Below are positions 15,963-26,954 of a DNA stretch of 40,071 bases, one piece after another. Made by a program: the position numbers and the translations under genes. Source of the stretch: Rhodanobacteraceae bacterium (GTDB taxonomy: Bacteria; Pseudomonadota; Gammaproteobacteria; Xanthomonadales; Rhodanobacteraceae). The notes beneath the pieces were generated by a model. It ran no database searches, was not told where the DNA came from, and was given only the letters and a program-made list of their open reading frames with translations. Location of the stretch: contig JAJPHA010000136.1 of NCBI GenBank assembly GCA_021325475.1, positions 1 through 40,071 on the forward strand, read 5' to 3'. Positions within the stretch are counted from its first letter, which is position 1. Each line of letters opens with the position of its first letter.

Positions 15963-17078
15963 TCACAGCGCGAGCGGACGGTTGCGCGCGTCGACCGGCG
16001 CGATCACCTCGCCGTCGTGCAGCTTGTGCACGCCGGCGGCGACGATCCACAGCGCGCCGTCCAGCGTCTCGTCGAGCACGACGCCGTGTTCGCGGTAGTC
16101 GCGCACGCGGACGCTGCGCGGATGTACCTGCCGCGTGCGCGGATCGAGCACCCACACTGCAGCCTGGTCGGCTTGCCGGTCGAGCGCGGCGAGCGGCACC
16201 ACGCTCTCGCGCGGGTCGGCGTCGCCGGCGAAAACCACGCGCGCAGTCTGGCCGAGCCGGAGCGCCGGCGCGGATTCGTCCAGGGCGACGCGCACGCGAT
16301 AGGTGCGGCTGGCGCGATCGGCCTCCGGCGCGATCTCGCGCAGATGCGCATTGAGGCGCTGGCCACCGGCGGCCCAGGGTTCGACCACCGCCGGGCGGCC
16401 GACGCGGTAGTCGGCGACCCGGTTCTCCGGCACGGCGATCTCGACTTCGATCGCGCCGTCGCGGGCGAGGGTGGCGATCGGCTGGCCGGCGGCCACGACC
16501 TGGCCCGCCTCGGCGCCGATCGCGGTGATCGTGCCGGCCGCATCGGCGCGCAGCGCCGCGTATTCGGCCTGGTTGCGCGCCACCGCCAGCGCCGCTTCGG
16601 CCTGTGCGACCTGCGCCTGCGCGGCCTTGAGCGCATTCGCCTGGGTATCGAACTGGGTCTGGCTGATGTAGTGCTTGTCGAGCAGGGCGCGATAGCGATT
16701 GAACTCGGATTGCGCCAGGTCGCGGTTGGCCCGCGCCGAGGCCAGCGCCGCCTGCGCGCTCGTCACCTGCAACTGCAGATCGAGCGGATCGAGTTCGGCG
16801 AGGACCTGGCCGGCGGTGACCTTGGCGCCGACATCGACCCGGCGCGCCCGGATCTTGCCGGCGACGCGGAAACCGAGCTGGCTCTCGAAGCGCGCGCGCA
16901 ACTCGCCGCTGTAGATTTCGGCGCGCGCCTCTTCGCCGGCCTGCGGGTGGATCACGATCGCCGGCCGCGGCGGCGGCGGCGCGGCCGCGCGCGTGTCGCA
17001 GCCGCCGAGGGCGAACGCACTGCCCAAGGCCAGCAATCCGGCGCATAATGTCACGTGAGACAGGGGCAGGGCGCGCAT
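15963..17078 (-). CDS. Efflux RND periplasmic adaptor lipoprotein (HlyD/MFP family)
   Basis: 371 residues. A lipoprotein signal ends at ALGGC (lipid-anchored C27). The lipoyl half-motifs GFRVAGKIRARRVDVGAKVTAG and ADAAGTITAIGAEAGQVVAAG flank a coiled-coil hairpin rich in Ala/Gln (about residues 105-170), followed by the beta-barrel and membrane-proximal domains. It bridges the RND pump and the outer-membrane channel. It is the first gene after a promoter that overlaps a putative TetR operator, so expression is likely repressed by the divergent regulator. Confidence 0.94.
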   Translation of the reverse strand: MRALPLSHVTLCAGLLALGSAFALGGCDTRAAAPPPPRPAIVIHPQAGEEARAEIYSGELRARFESQLGFRVAGKIRARRVDVGAKVTAGQVLAELDPLDLQLQVTSAQAALASARANRDLAQSEFNRYRALLDKHYISQTQFDTQANALKAAQAQVAQAEAALAVARNQAEYAALRADAAGTITAIGAEAGQVVAAGQPIATLARDGAIEVEIAVPENRVADYRVGRPAVVEPWAAGGQRLNAHLREIAPEADRASRTYRVRVALDESAPALRLGQTARVVFAGDADPRESVVPLAALDRQADQAAVWVLDPRTRQVHPRSVRVRDYREHGVVLDETLDGALWIVAAGVHKLHDGEVIAPVDARNRPLAL

Positions 17079-17129
17079 GGCGGCGATTCCTCCGGCGATT
17101 GATCCAGATCAATTACTGAACGCTCGGGT

Positions 17130-17158
17130 ATAGTATTATTATTGAACTGAACTGTCCA
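17130..17158 (-). promoter_or_regulatory. Promoter of the adaptor-RND efflux genes
   Basis: On the reverse strand, TGGACA (complement of 17153-17158) and TACTAT (complement of 17130-17135) are separated by exactly 17 bases. The -35 is embedded in the palindromic operator candidate, so a bound repressor would block polymerase. On the forward strand a TATAGT box at 17129-17134 may serve the regulator gene. Confidence 0.5.
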
Positions 17159-17160
17159 GT
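17146..17160. promoter_or_regulatory. Candidate TetR-family operator
   Basis: ACTGAACTGTCCAGT is an imperfect palindrome (half-sites ACTGAAC and ACTGGAC on opposite strands, 6 of 7 matching) between the divergent regulator and adaptor genes. A further ACTGAAC half-site occurs at 17115-17121. Location and symmetry are what an autoregulating TetR repressor would use; binding itself is inferred. Confidence 0.5.
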
Positions 17161-17166
17161 ATCCAG

Positions 17167-17811
17167 ATGAACTCGTCCTCCGCCGTCGCCAGGAGCGGCA
17201 GTCCGGGCCGCCCGAAAGACCTGGAAAAGCGCGCCGCGATTCTGGACGTGGCCAAGCGTCTGTTCACGACGCACGGCTTCGAGGGCACCAGCATGGATGC
17301 GATCGCCGCGGCGGCGGGCGTGTCCAAGCTCACCGTGTACAGCCATTTCCAGGACAAGGAGCGGCTGTTCACCGCGGCGGTGGCCTGCGTCTGTCAGGAG
17401 CAGATGCCGCCCGAACTCTTCATGGCCGACCTCAAGGGGCCGATCCGCAAGCAGTTGCTGACCATCGCGCGCGCGTTCTTCGCGCTCGTCACCAGCGACG
17501 AGGCGCTGTCGGTGCATCGCACGATCGTGGCCAACGCGCGGCAGTCGCCGAAACTCGCGCAACTGTTCTGGGAGGCGGGTCCGAAGCGCACCCAGGAGGC
17601 GTTCGAGTCGTTCCTGCGGCAGGAGGTCGAGGCCGGCAAGCTCGACATCCCCGACCTGCACCGCGCGTCCTCGCAGTTCTTCTGCCTGCTCAAGGGCGAA
17701 TACCACGCGCGGCTGGAATGCGGCTGCGGCGCGCCGCTGACGCCGCGCGAGATCGACGAGCACCTCAACGCGACGGTGGATATGTTCCTGCGCGCGTATG
17801 CGCCGCGCTGA
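17167..17811 (+). CDS. TetR/AcrR-family transcriptional regulator of the adjacent efflux genes
   Basis: 214 residues. The N-terminal helix-turn-helix is typical: GRPKDLEKRAAILDVAKRLF, then TSMDAIAAAAGVSKLTVYSHF with KERLF after it. The C-terminal ligand-binding region carries ARAFFALVTSDEALSVHRTIV, as in AcrR-type repressors controlling RND pumps, and several cysteines (for example ECGCG near residue 180) that might sense reactive compounds. It is divergent from the adaptor gene across an 88-base gap holding a palindrome and overlapping promoters, so it probably represses both itself and the pump until a substrate binds. No strong ribosome-binding site precedes the ATG. Confidence 0.93.
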   Translation: MNSSSAVARSGSPGRPKDLEKRAAILDVAKRLFTTHGFEGTSMDAIAAAAGVSKLTVYSHFQDKERLFTAAVACVCQEQMPPELFMADLKGPIRKQLLTIARAFFALVTSDEALSVHRTIVANARQSPKLAQLFWEAGPKRTQEAFESFLRQEVEAGKLDIPDLHRASSQFFCLLKGEYHARLECGCGAPLTPREIDEHLNATVDMFLRAYAPR

Positions 17812-17817
17812 GGCCGT

Positions 17818-18354
17818 TTAGCCGGCCGGGCCGGCGGCGCCGAATTCCTTGCGCAGCCACTCGTCGAGCAGGCGCTTGTCGTAGCGCAGCGGATCGGTGC
17901 TGGCCGGTACCGTGCGATCGAGATACGCCGCATCGCGCAACTTCGCCGCGCCCTCGCGCAGCACCGCGCCGTCGGCGGCGAGCAGCCGGAAGTGCAGGTC
18001 GATGCGCGGCGGATAGGCGTGGCGCAGCACGCGCACGTCCTGCGCGCCCGGTCCGCGCCAGGGTTCGAAGTCGCCGGCGAGCTTGATGTCGTCGATCGTC
18101 ACGAGCAGGCGCCGTCCCGGCGGCAGCACGCGATCGGCGCGCGCGGCGAGGTGGTCGCCGAGTTCCTTCATCCACTGCTCGGGACGCAACCAGCCGCGAT
18201 GCAGGGGATTGTCGCGGACCTCGCTCAGCCGATCGGTCGGCGCCCACTGCACCTCGACCCGCGGCGCCGCGACGTCGCGATTCGGCGGCGGCTCGGCCGC
18301 GGCCCGCGCGGCGAACGCGCAGGACAGCAGCAACAGGAAGACGACGGATCGCAT
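17818..18354 (-). CDS. DUF3016-family exported protein
   Basis: 178 residues with a Sec signal peptide (about residues 1-19, RSVVFLLLLSCAFAARA). The mature part contains VEVQWAPTDRLSEVRDN, then LGDHLAARADRVLPPGRRLLVTIDDIKLAGDFEP and the YPPRIDLHFRL segment that characterise DUF3016. Function is unknown; the family is common in Xanthomonadales and related gammaproteobacteria. The ATG at 18354 has a good ribosome-binding site (GGAGGT, complement of 18360-18365). It converges on the TetR gene with 6 bases between stop codons. Confidence 0.85.
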   Translation of the reverse strand: MRSVVFLLLLSCAFAARAAAEPPPNRDVAAPRVEVQWAPTDRLSEVRDNPLHRGWLRPEQWMKELGDHLAARADRVLPPGRRLLVTIDDIKLAGDFEPWRGPGAQDVRVLRHAYPPRIDLHFRLLAADGAVLREGAAKLRDAAYLDRTVPASTDPLRYDKRLLDEWLRKEFGAAGPAG

Positions 18355-18459
18355 CGCACACCTCCGGCCGTTGCGCGGTCCCGACATCCTGCCAGACGCG
18401 ACACCGCGGCGGAACGTCGCGGCCTCGCCAAAGCCGGCGCTTCGTGCTTCAATGGACCG

Positions 18460-20513
<2,054 letters not shown>

Positions 20514-20591
20514 GTCCGCCCGCGCCGGCCGGCGTGCGCCGCGTCCGCGTCTGCGGCACAATGACGCCGGCCTCGAGGAACGTTCCCGCCC

Positions 20592-21605
20592 ATGTCGATC
20601 GTCACCCGGTTCCAGGAGCGGCGCACCCGCTGGCTGCTGCGCGGCAGCCTCGCGCTGGTCGCGATCTACACCTTGGTCGTGCTGGCGTTGATGTGGTGGT
20701 GGAGCTATGAACCGGTGCCGTTCGACGTGGTCGCGCTGGCGCGGCAGCGCGCCGCGGCGCACGGCCAGACGCCGGTCACCGGATCGGTCGTGACCAGCAC
20801 GCTGATGGGCTGCGCCGAGACCCTGCTCGACAAGCGCGGCGGCTATCTGTCCAACGACGTGTTCCCGCCCGGCGCGCTGATGGACGACGTGCCGAACTGG
20901 GAATTCGGCGTGCTCACCGCCACGCGCGATCTCGCCCGCGAGCTGCGCAACCGCTTCGCGCGCTCGCAATCGCAATCCGAGGAGGACGTCGATCTGAAGG
21001 AAGCCGATCCGCTGTTCTCCAGTCCCAACGATCGCTGGCTGCTGCCGAGCTCCGAAGGCCAGTACCGCAAGGCGATCGCGCACCTCGACGCCTACTTCCA
21101 GCGCCTCGGCAGGAACGATCCGAACGGCGCGCAGTTCTATGCCCGCGCCGACAGCCTGGCGGATTATCTCGACACCGTCTCGGCGCGCCTCGGCAGCCTG
21201 TCGCAGCGGTTGTCGGCGAGCGTCGGCCAGTTGCGCCTGGAGGGCGATGCGCCGGTCGATCCCGCCGCGTCGGCCGGCGCCAAGGGCGCGGACATCGTCA
21301 AGACGCCCTGGAGCCGGATCGACGACGTGTTCTACGAAGCGCGCGGCTACACCTGGGCATTGCTCGTGCAGCTCAAGGCGGTGCAGGCCGATTTCGCGCC
21401 GGTGCTCGAACGCAAGAACGCGATGGTGAGCCTGAAGCAGATCATCCGCGAGCTCGAGGAATCGCAGAAGCCGGTGCGCAGTCCGATCATCCTCAACGGC
21501 AGTCCGTTCGGCTTCTTCGCCAACCATTCGCTGGTGATGGCGAACTACGTCTCGCGCGCCAATGCCGCGGTGATCGATCTGCGGGCATTGCTCGAGCGCG
21601 GGTGA
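20592..21605 (+). CDS. DUF2333-family inner-membrane protein
   Basis: 337 residues with one N-terminal membrane anchor (about residues 17-37) and a periplasmic remainder. The family pattern is visible in the GSVVTSTLMGCAETLLDKRGGYLSNDVFPPG segment, VLTATRDLARELRN, and the C-terminal PIILNGSPFGFFANHSLVMANYVSRANAA. The function of DUF2333 is unknown. The residues SQSQSEEDVDL suggest a flexible acidic loop. A CACAAT box at 20557-20562 may be its -10, giving a 5' leader of about 23 bases. Confidence 0.88.
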   Translation: MSIVTRFQERRTRWLLRGSLALVAIYTLVVLALMWWWSYEPVPFDVVALARQRAAAHGQTPVTGSVVTSTLMGCAETLLDKRGGYLSNDVFPPGALMDDVPNWEFGVLTATRDLARELRNRFARSQSQSEEDVDLKEADPLFSSPNDRWLLPSSEGQYRKAIAHLDAYFQRLGRNDPNGAQFYARADSLADYLDTVSARLGSLSQRLSASVGQLRLEGDAPVDPAASAGAKGADIVKTPWSRIDDVFYEARGYTWALLVQLKAVQADFAPVLERKNAMVSLKQIIRELEESQKPVRSPIILNGSPFGFFANHSLVMANYVSRANAAVIDLRALLERG

Positions 21606-21690
21606 ACCCCGAAAATCCGTCGTCCGTTCGCGCCGGGACCGGCGGCGTTGCCTGCCGCCGGGCGCACGCCCGACGGCTGGGAATCACCTG

Positions 21691-23370
21691 ATGCGATCCG
21701 CACCCGAACGCAACTTTCTGCGCTGGCTCGCCGACGGGCGGCTGCTCTGGCTGCTCCTGCTGCTGCCGGTCGCGCTGTACCTGCCGGCGCTGCCGATCGA
21801 CGAGACGCGCTATCTCGCGGTGGCCTGGGAAATGCGTCTGCACGGCGATTTCCTGGTGCCGCATCTCAACGGCGCGCCGTACTCGGACAAGCCGCCGCTG
21901 CTGTTCTGGCTGATCAATCTCGGCTGGCTCGTGGCCGGCATGAACGCGTGGGCGGTGCGGCTCGGCGTGCTCGCCGCCTCGCTCGCCTCGCTGCTCCTGT
22001 GCGAGCGCCTGGTGCGGCGCCTGGAGCCGGATCGCGCGGTGGCCGAGCGCGCGCTGTGGCTGTTCGCCGGCATGATCTACTTCGCGCTGTTCTCGAGCGC
22101 GATCATGTTCGACGTGCTGCTGACCACCTGCGTGCTGGTCGCGCTGCACGGCACGCTCGATCTCGACGCGCAGCGTTGGCGACGCGGTACGCTGCTGCTC
22201 GCGCTCGGCTTCGGTCTCGGCATTCTCACCAAGGGGCCGGTCGCGCTGCTCGACGCCGGCCTCGCCGCGGCGCTCGCGCCGTGGTGGAGCGCGACCGCGC
22301 GGGCGGCGAAGCGGCGCTGGTATGCGTGCCTGGCGCTCGGCGTGCTCGGCGGCGCCGGCGTGGCGCTCGCCTGGGCGATTCCGGCGGCGCTGGCCGGCGG
22401 GCCGGAGTACGCGAACGCGATCTTCCTGCATCAGACCGTGGACCGCATGGCGCGGAGCTTCGCCCATCGCCGGCCGCCGTGGTGGTATCTGCTCGTCCTG
22501 CCGCTGATGCTGCTGCCGTGGACGCTCAGCCTGCGCGCGCCGTGGCGGGCGTGGTGCGAAAATGTCCACATTGGGAAAAGTGCGCGTTTCGCGATCGCCG
22601 CGTTCGCGCCGGCGTTCGGCGTGTTCTGTCTGGTCAGCGGCAAGCAGCCGCACTATCTGCTGCCGTTGCTGCCGGCGCTGGCGCTGTATCTCGCGTTGGT
22701 GCTCGGCGACGCCCGCGCCGCGGTGCGCGGCCGCCCGTTCGCCGCGCTGCTCACGCTCGCCGGAATCGCGCTCGCCGCGCTGCCGTATCTGGCGGCGCAC
22801 GCGAGCGCGATCGCCGGGCTCGATCGGCTGGTGCGCGATGGCCACCTGACCGAGTCGTTCCTGGGCGTGGTCGCGGGCGTGTGGCCGTGGTGGGGTGTGG
22901 CGCTGACGCTGCTCGGTCTCGGCCTGCTCACGCTGCGCGGCGCGCACGCCTCGCTGCGCGCGCTGGCGCTGGCCACGGTCGCGGCCGCGGCGCTCGCCGA
23001 GCTCGCCCTGGCGCAGGGCATCGGCCCGTACGTCGACGTGAGCGTCGCCGCCGCGCGCATCCGTGCGATCCAGGAGTCCGGCCGGCCGATCGCGCATCTG
23101 GCCTGGCACCACGGCTTGTTCGAGTTCGCCGGCCGGCTGACGCAGCCGCTACCGAAGGTGAGCTTCGCCGAGCTGCCGGCCTGGTGCGCGGCGCATCCGG
23201 ACGGCACCGTGGTCACGTTCTACACCAAGTATCCGATCGCCGCGCCGCCCGAGCTCGAGCTGCCGTACCGCTTCGGCCGCATCCGATTCTGGCGCGCGCG
23301 CGACATCGCCGCGCAGACCCTGCCGCCGGCGCCGCTCAAGCCGGACGAGGACGAGTCGCCGGAGGACTGA
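21691..23370 (+). CDS. ArnT-like GT39 glycosyltransferase (membrane)
   Basis: 559 residues with about 12 hydrophobic segments. The GT-C catalytic acidic pair is in LPIDETRYLAVAWEM (about residues 34-35), followed by PHLNGAPYSDKPPLLFWLI, both diagnostic of the ArnT/dolichyl-phosphate-mannose-type family. Members transfer a sugar from a polyprenyl-phosphate carrier to lipid A or another acceptor on the periplasmic side; the sugar is not predictable. No arn operon genes are present, so L-Ara4N transfer is not implied. An AT-rich patch (about 22558-22580) sits in a loop region of this otherwise very GC-rich gene. The C-terminus ends in an acidic tail. Confidence 0.88.
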   Translation: MRSAPERNFLRWLADGRLLWLLLLLPVALYLPALPIDETRYLAVAWEMRLHGDFLVPHLNGAPYSDKPPLLFWLINLGWLVAGMNAWAVRLGVLAASLASLLLCERLVRRLEPDRAVAERALWLFAGMIYFALFSSAIMFDVLLTTCVLVALHGTLDLDAQRWRRGTLLLALGFGLGILTKGPVALLDAGLAAALAPWWSATARAAKRRWYACLALGVLGGAGVALAWAIPAALAGGPEYANAIFLHQTVDRMARSFAHRRPPWWYLLVLPLMLLPWTLSLRAPWRAWCENVHIGKSARFAIAAFAPAFGVFCLVSGKQPHYLLPLLPALALYLALVLGDARAAVRGRPFAALLTLAGIALAALPYLAAHASAIAGLDRLVRDGHLTESFLGVVAGVWPWWGVALTLLGLGLLTLRGAHASLRALALATVAAAALAELALAQGIGPYVDVSVAAARIRAIQESGRPIAHLAWHHGLFEFAGRLTQPLPKVSFAELPAWCAAHPDGTVVTFYTKYPIAAPPELELPYRFGRIRFWRARDIAAQTLPPAPLKPDEDESPED

Positions 23371-23428
23371 GCCTCAGCGCAGGCCGGCGCTGTTCGCCGA
23401 CGCCGCACGACCGACCGGGGCGGCGCGC

Positions 23429-23977
23429 TCAGAAGTGCGGCTTCTCCGGACACTGCTGGAAGCGCGCCACGCTTTCCAGGATTTCCCGGCGTGCGGCGGC
23501 GGCGTCGTCCCAGCCGTCCACTTTTACCCATTTCCCTTTTTCCAGATCCTTGTAGTGCTCGAAGAAATGGCCGATACGGTCGCGCCAGTGCTGCGGCACG
23601 TCGCCGATGTCGTTGATGTGATCGTAGTGGGCGAACACCTTGAGCGCGGGCGCGGCGACGATCTTGGTGTCGGCGCCGGCCTCGTCGGTCATGCGCAGCA
23701 CGCCGACCGGGCGGCAGCGGATCACCGAGCCCGGAATCAGCGGCAGCGGCATCAGCACCAGCACGTCGACCGGATCGCCGTCGCCGCACAGCGTGTGCGG
23801 CACGTAGCCGTAGTTGCACGGATAGCGCATCGGCGTGGCCAGCACGCGATCGACGAAGATCGCGCCGGTCTTCTTGTCCACTTCGTACTTGACCGGGTCG
23901 GAATCCTTCGGGATTTCGATGACGACATTGATTTCGTTCGGCACGTCCTTGCCGGACGAAACGAGATCGAGGCCCAT
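23429..23977 (-). CDS. ppa: Soluble inorganic pyrophosphatase, family I
   Basis: 182 residues, hexameric prokaryotic type. It hydrolyses pyrophosphate to phosphate in the cytoplasm. Active-site stretches are [18 protein letters not shown], the [12 protein letters not shown] substrate loop, the [11 protein letters not shown] metal-binding Asp cluster and [16 protein letters not shown]-like segment (here [14 protein letters not shown]). The ATG has a GGGAG ribosome-binding site. It is divergent from higB and, with the H+-PPase and the PPi-type phosphofructokinase nearby, forms a PPi-handling neighbourhood. Confidence 0.97.
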   Translation of the reverse strand: MGLDLVSSGKDVPNEINVVIEIPKDSDPVKYEVDKKTGAIFVDRVLATPMRYPCNYGYVPHTLCGDGDPVDVLVLMPLPLIPGSVIRCRPVGVLRMTDEAGADTKIVAAPALKVFAHYDHINDIGDVPQHWRDRIGHFFEHYKDLEKGKWVKVDGWDDAAAARREILESVARFQQCPEKPHF

Positions 23978-24062
23978 GACTGGCTCCCACGCGAATGCAA
24001 AGGGGCGCGAAGGATACGCGAAAGCGCGCCGCCGCGCAGCCGGGGGCAGTGGCTGCTATCGA

Positions 24063-24091
24063 TTGACGATAGTATCGTGAAGCGTTAGTAT
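24063..24091 (+). promoter_or_regulatory. higBA promoter with palindromic operator
   Basis: TTGACG (24063-24068) and TAGTAT (24086-24091) are 17 bases apart. A perfect 13-bp palindrome, ACGATAgTATCGT (24066-24078), overlaps the -35 and the spacer, where HigA is expected to bind and autorepress. Initiation about 7 bases after the -10 coincides with the A of the higB ATG at 24098, predicting a leaderless toxin transcript. Confidence 0.7.
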
Positions 24092-24097
24092 GGGCCG

Positions 24098-24376
24098 ATG
24101 ATCCGATCCTTCCGCGACCGCGACACGGAAGCGTTGTTCGAGGGTCGGCGCATCCCGCGTTGGCGGCACATCGAAACCGTCGCCATGCGCAAGCTCGCCA
24201 TGCTGCATCGCGCCGCCCGGATCGACGATCTGCGCATTCCGCTGCACAACCGGCTGGAGAAGCTCAAGGGCAAGCGCAAGGACCAATGGAGCATTCGCAT
24301 CAACGACCAATGGCGGATCTGCTTCCGCTGGATCGAGGCGGATGCGCACGACGTGGAAATCGTCGATTATCACTAG
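24098..24376 (+). CDS. higB: Type II toxin HigB (RelE/ParE-superfamily mRNA interferase)
   Basis: 92 residues, normal length. It opens MIRSFRDRDTEALFEG as HigB proteins do, and ends with KDQWSIRINDQWRICFRW followed by DVEIVDYH, the family's C-terminal beta-sheet with conserved Arg and the terminal YH. HigB cleaves mRNA on the ribosome when freed from HigA. It precedes the antitoxin gene by 8 bases, the toxin-first order typical of higBA. There is no ribosome-binding site and the predicted transcription start falls on the ATG. Confidence 0.94.
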   Translation: MIRSFRDRDTEALFEGRRIPRWRHIETVAMRKLAMLHRAARIDDLRIPLHNRLEKLKGKRKDQWSIRINDQWRICFRWIEADAHDVEIVDYH

Positions 24377-24384
24377 GAGGCGAC

Positions 24385-24687
24385 ATGCGTACCGTTCCGT
24401 ACCCGACTCCGGGCGAAATCCTGCTCGAGGAATTTCTTCGGCCGATGCGGATCACGCAATACCGGCTCGCCAAGGAAATCGGCGTGCCGCAGCGGCGCAT
24501 CGGCGAAATCGTGGCCGGCAAGCGCGCGATCACGGCCGATACCGGCCTGCGGCTGGCGCGGTTTTTCGGCACCAGCGAGGGCTTCTGGACCGGCCTGCAG
24601 GACGACTACGACCGCGCCACCGTCAAGCAGGCGATCGCGAAAACGCTGGCGCACATCAAGCCATGGCATGCGCGACACGCGGCCTGA
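24385..24687 (+). CDS. higA: Type II antitoxin HigA (HTH/XRE family)
   Basis: 100 residues. The HigA pattern is plain: PTPGEILLEEFLRPM at the N-terminus, a Cro/CI helix-turn-helix in TQYRLAKEIGVPQRRIGEIVAGKRAIT, and LARFFGTSEGFWTGLQDDYD. It neutralises HigB and represses the operon through the palindrome upstream. The ATG at 24385 has a near-perfect AGGAGG site (24375-24380), in contrast to the leaderless toxin, which should favour antitoxin synthesis. It shares a bidirectional terminator with the convergent H+-PPase gene. Confidence 0.95.
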   Translation: MRTVPYPTPGEILLEEFLRPMRITQYRLAKEIGVPQRRIGEIVAGKRAITADTGLRLARFFGTSEGFWTGLQDDYDRATVKQAIAKTLAHIKPWHARHAA

Positions 24688-24780
24688 CGAACGGACGATG
24701 GCCGGCCCGTTGCGGTTCAGCGAGCCGTGGCGCGCGGTCGCGGAACGAGGAAACGCGGGAGCATCGGTCGCGCGAAGAAG

Positions 24781-24806
24781 AGAAACCCCGCCGCAGCGGG
24801 GTTTCT
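24781..24806. terminator. Bidirectional intrinsic terminator between higA and hppA
   Basis: An 11-bp perfect stem (AGAAACCCCGC, 24781-24791, with 24796-24806) closes a CGCA loop. The forward strand continues into a pyrimidine-rich TCTTTCTCC tract and the reverse strand into a similar one, so it can stop both the higBA and hppA transcripts. It lies 94 bases past higA and 20 bases past hppA. Confidence 0.85.
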
Positions 24807-24825
24807 TCTTTCTCCATCTCGCCGA

Positions 24826-26889
24826 TCAAAGCAGCGGGATCAGCAGCAGCGCGACGATGTTGATGATCTTGATCAGCGGGTTCACCGCGGGACCGGCGGT
24901 GTCCTTGTACGGATCGCCGACGGTGTCGCCGGTCACCGCGGCCTTGTGCGCGTCCGAGCCCTTGCCGCCGAAGTTGCCGTCCTCGATATACTTTTTCGCA
25001 TTGTCCCAGGCGCCGCCGCCGGTGGTCATCGAGATCGCCACGAACAGGCCGGTGACGATGGTGCCGACCAGCACGCCGCCGAGCGCCTTGGCGCCTTCCG
25101 CGCTGGAGCCGGTGACGAGCTTGGCGCCGAACGCGACCACGATCGGCACCAGCACCGGCAGCAGCGAGGGCACCAGCATTTCCTTGATCGCGGCCTTGGT
25201 CAGAAGGTCCACCGCCTTGGAGTAGTCGGGCTTGCCGGTGCCTTCCATGATGCCCTTGATCTCGCGGAACTGGCGCCGGACTTCCTCGACGACCGCACCC
25301 GCGGCGCGACCGACCGCCTCCATCGCCATCGCGCCGAACAGGTACGGGATCAGGCCGCCGATGAACAGGCCGATCAGGATCATGTGGTCCGAGAGGTCGA
25401 ACGGAATGAGCTGGTTGGCGAGGCTCGGCGTCGTACTCAGGTTGTGGGTGTAGTCGGCGAACAGCACCAGCGCGGCGAGGCCGGCCGAGCCGATCGCGTA
25501 GCCCTTGGTCACGGCCTTGGTGGTGTTGCCGACGGCGTCGAGCGGATCGGTCACCGCGCGGACTTCCTTCGGCAGCTCGGCCATCTCGGCGATGCCGCCG
25601 GCGTTGTCGGTGATCGGGCCGTAGGCGTCGAGCGCGACGATCATGCCGGTCATGCTGAGCATGGCGGTGGCCGCGATCGCGATGCCGTACAGGCCGGCGA
25701 AGTAGTGCGCGGCCCAGATCGCGGCGCAGATCGCCAGCACCGGCAGCGCGGTCGCCTTCATCGACACGCCGATGCCGGCGATGATGTTGGTGGCATGGCC
25801 GGTGGTCGAGGCTTTGGCGACGTGGCGCACCGGCGAGAACTCGGTCGCCGTGTAGTACTCGGTGATTACCACCATCGCGACCGTCAGCAGGATGCCGATC
25901 AGCGCGCAGCCGTACACGTTCCAGACGCCGAACCTGGCGCCCGCCATCAGCGCCTGCGTCACCGGCACGAACGCGGCCAGCGCCAGCACCGCGGAGACGC
26001 CCACGCCCATGTACAGCGCACTCATGATCTTGCCGCCGGCGCGGGCCTTGACGAAGAACGTGCCGATGATCGAGGCGACGATGGAAATGCCGCCGAGCAC
26101 GAGCGGGTAGATCACGCCGTACTCGCCGGCGTCCTTGCCGAGCACGCCGCCGAGCAGCATGGTGGCGATCAGCGTCACCGCGTAGGTCTCGAACAGGTCG
26201 GCGGCCATGCCGGCGCAGTCGCCGACGTTGTCGCCGACGTTGTCCGCGATCACCGCCGGGTTGCGCGGATCGTCCTCGGGAATGCCGGCCTCGACCTTGC
26301 CGACCAGATCGGCGCCGACGTCGGCGCCCTTGGTGAAGATGCCGCCGCCCAGACGCGCGAAGATCGAGATCAGCGAGGCGCCGAAGGCGAGGCCGACCAG
26401 CGCATGCAGCGCCTCGTCCTGGCTCTGGCCGAAGTGCCGCAGACCGGCGTAGTAGCCGGCCACGCCGAGCAGGCCGAGACCGACCACCAGCAACCCGGTG
26501 ATCGAGCCGCCGCGGAAGGCGATCTGCAGCGCCGCGTTCATGCCGCTGCGCGCGGCTTCCGCGGTGCGCACGTTGGCGCGCACCGAGATGTTCATGCCGA
26601 TGTAGCCGGCGGCGCCGGACAACACCGCGCCGATGGCGAAGCCGAGCGCCGTGCTCCAGTGCAGGGCGAAGCCGATCACCACGAACAGCGCGGCGCCGAC
26701 CATCGCGATGGTGGTGTACTGGCGGTTGAGATAGGCGCGCGCGCCCTCCTGCACGGCCGCGGCGATTTCCTGCATGCGCGGGCTGCCGGCGGGCTTGGCC
26801 AGGATCCAGCTGCGCGACCACACTCCGTATACGATCGCGAGCACGGCGGCGCCGAGCGCGATCCACAAGGCGTATTGCTGAAAAAACAT
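24826..26889 (-). CDS. hppA: K+-independent proton-translocating membrane pyrophosphatase
   Basis: 687 residues, about 16 transmembrane segments. It couples PPi hydrolysis to H+ pumping across the inner membrane. The substrate-binding motif [23 protein letters not shown] starts at D216, and a second acidic set is in [19 protein letters not shown]458 in the GNTTKA motif corresponds to the Lys that makes the enzyme independent of potassium (Ala in K+-dependent enzymes). The ATG at 26889 has an AAGGGAG ribosome-binding site. It is oriented away from the PPi-type phosphofructokinase gene only by a 212-base gap on the same strand. An AAAGTATA word occurs near its 3' end. Confidence 0.97.
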   Translation of the reverse strand: MFFQQYALWIALGAAVLAIVYGVWSRSWILAKPAGSPRMQEIAAAVQEGARAYLNRQYTTIAMVGAALFVVIGFALHWSTALGFAIGAVLSGAAGYIGMNISVRANVRTAEAARSGMNAALQIAFRGGSITGLLVVGLGLLGVAGYYAGLRHFGQSQDEALHALVGLAFGASLISIFARLGGGIFTKGADVGADLVGKVEAGIPEDDPRNPAVIADNVGDNVGDCAGMAADLFETYAVTLIATMLLGGVLGKDAGEYGVIYPLVLGGISIVASIIGTFFVKARAGGKIMSALYMGVGVSAVLALAAFVPVTQALMAGARFGVWNVYGCALIGILLTVAMVVITEYYTATEFSPVRHVAKASTTGHATNIIAGIGVSMKATALPVLAICAAIWAAHYFAGLYGIAIAATAMLSMTGMIVALDAYGPITDNAGGIAEMAELPKEVRAVTDPLDAVGNTTKAVTKGYAIGSAGLAALVLFADYTHNLSTTPSLANQLIPFDLSDHMILIGLFIGGLIPYLFGAMAMEAVGRAAGAVVEEVRRQFREIKGIMEGTGKPDYSKAVDLLTKAAIKEMLVPSLLPVLVPIVVAFGAKLVTGSSAEGAKALGGVLVGTIVTGLFVAISMTTGGGAWDNAKKYIEDGNFGGKGSDAHKAAVTGDTVGDPYKDTAGPAVNPLIKIINIVALLLIPLL

Positions 26890-26954
26890 CGAATTCTCCC
26901 TTGGCTTCCAGGCGTGGACGGGACAAACGGGGGAAACAGCGCAAAATCCGGCGC

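Noticed and set aside
21648-23555. Long alternative frame over the GT39 gene
   Set aside because: Arg/Ala-rich shadow of a membrane protein; the true frame has the GT-C DE motif and transmembrane pattern.
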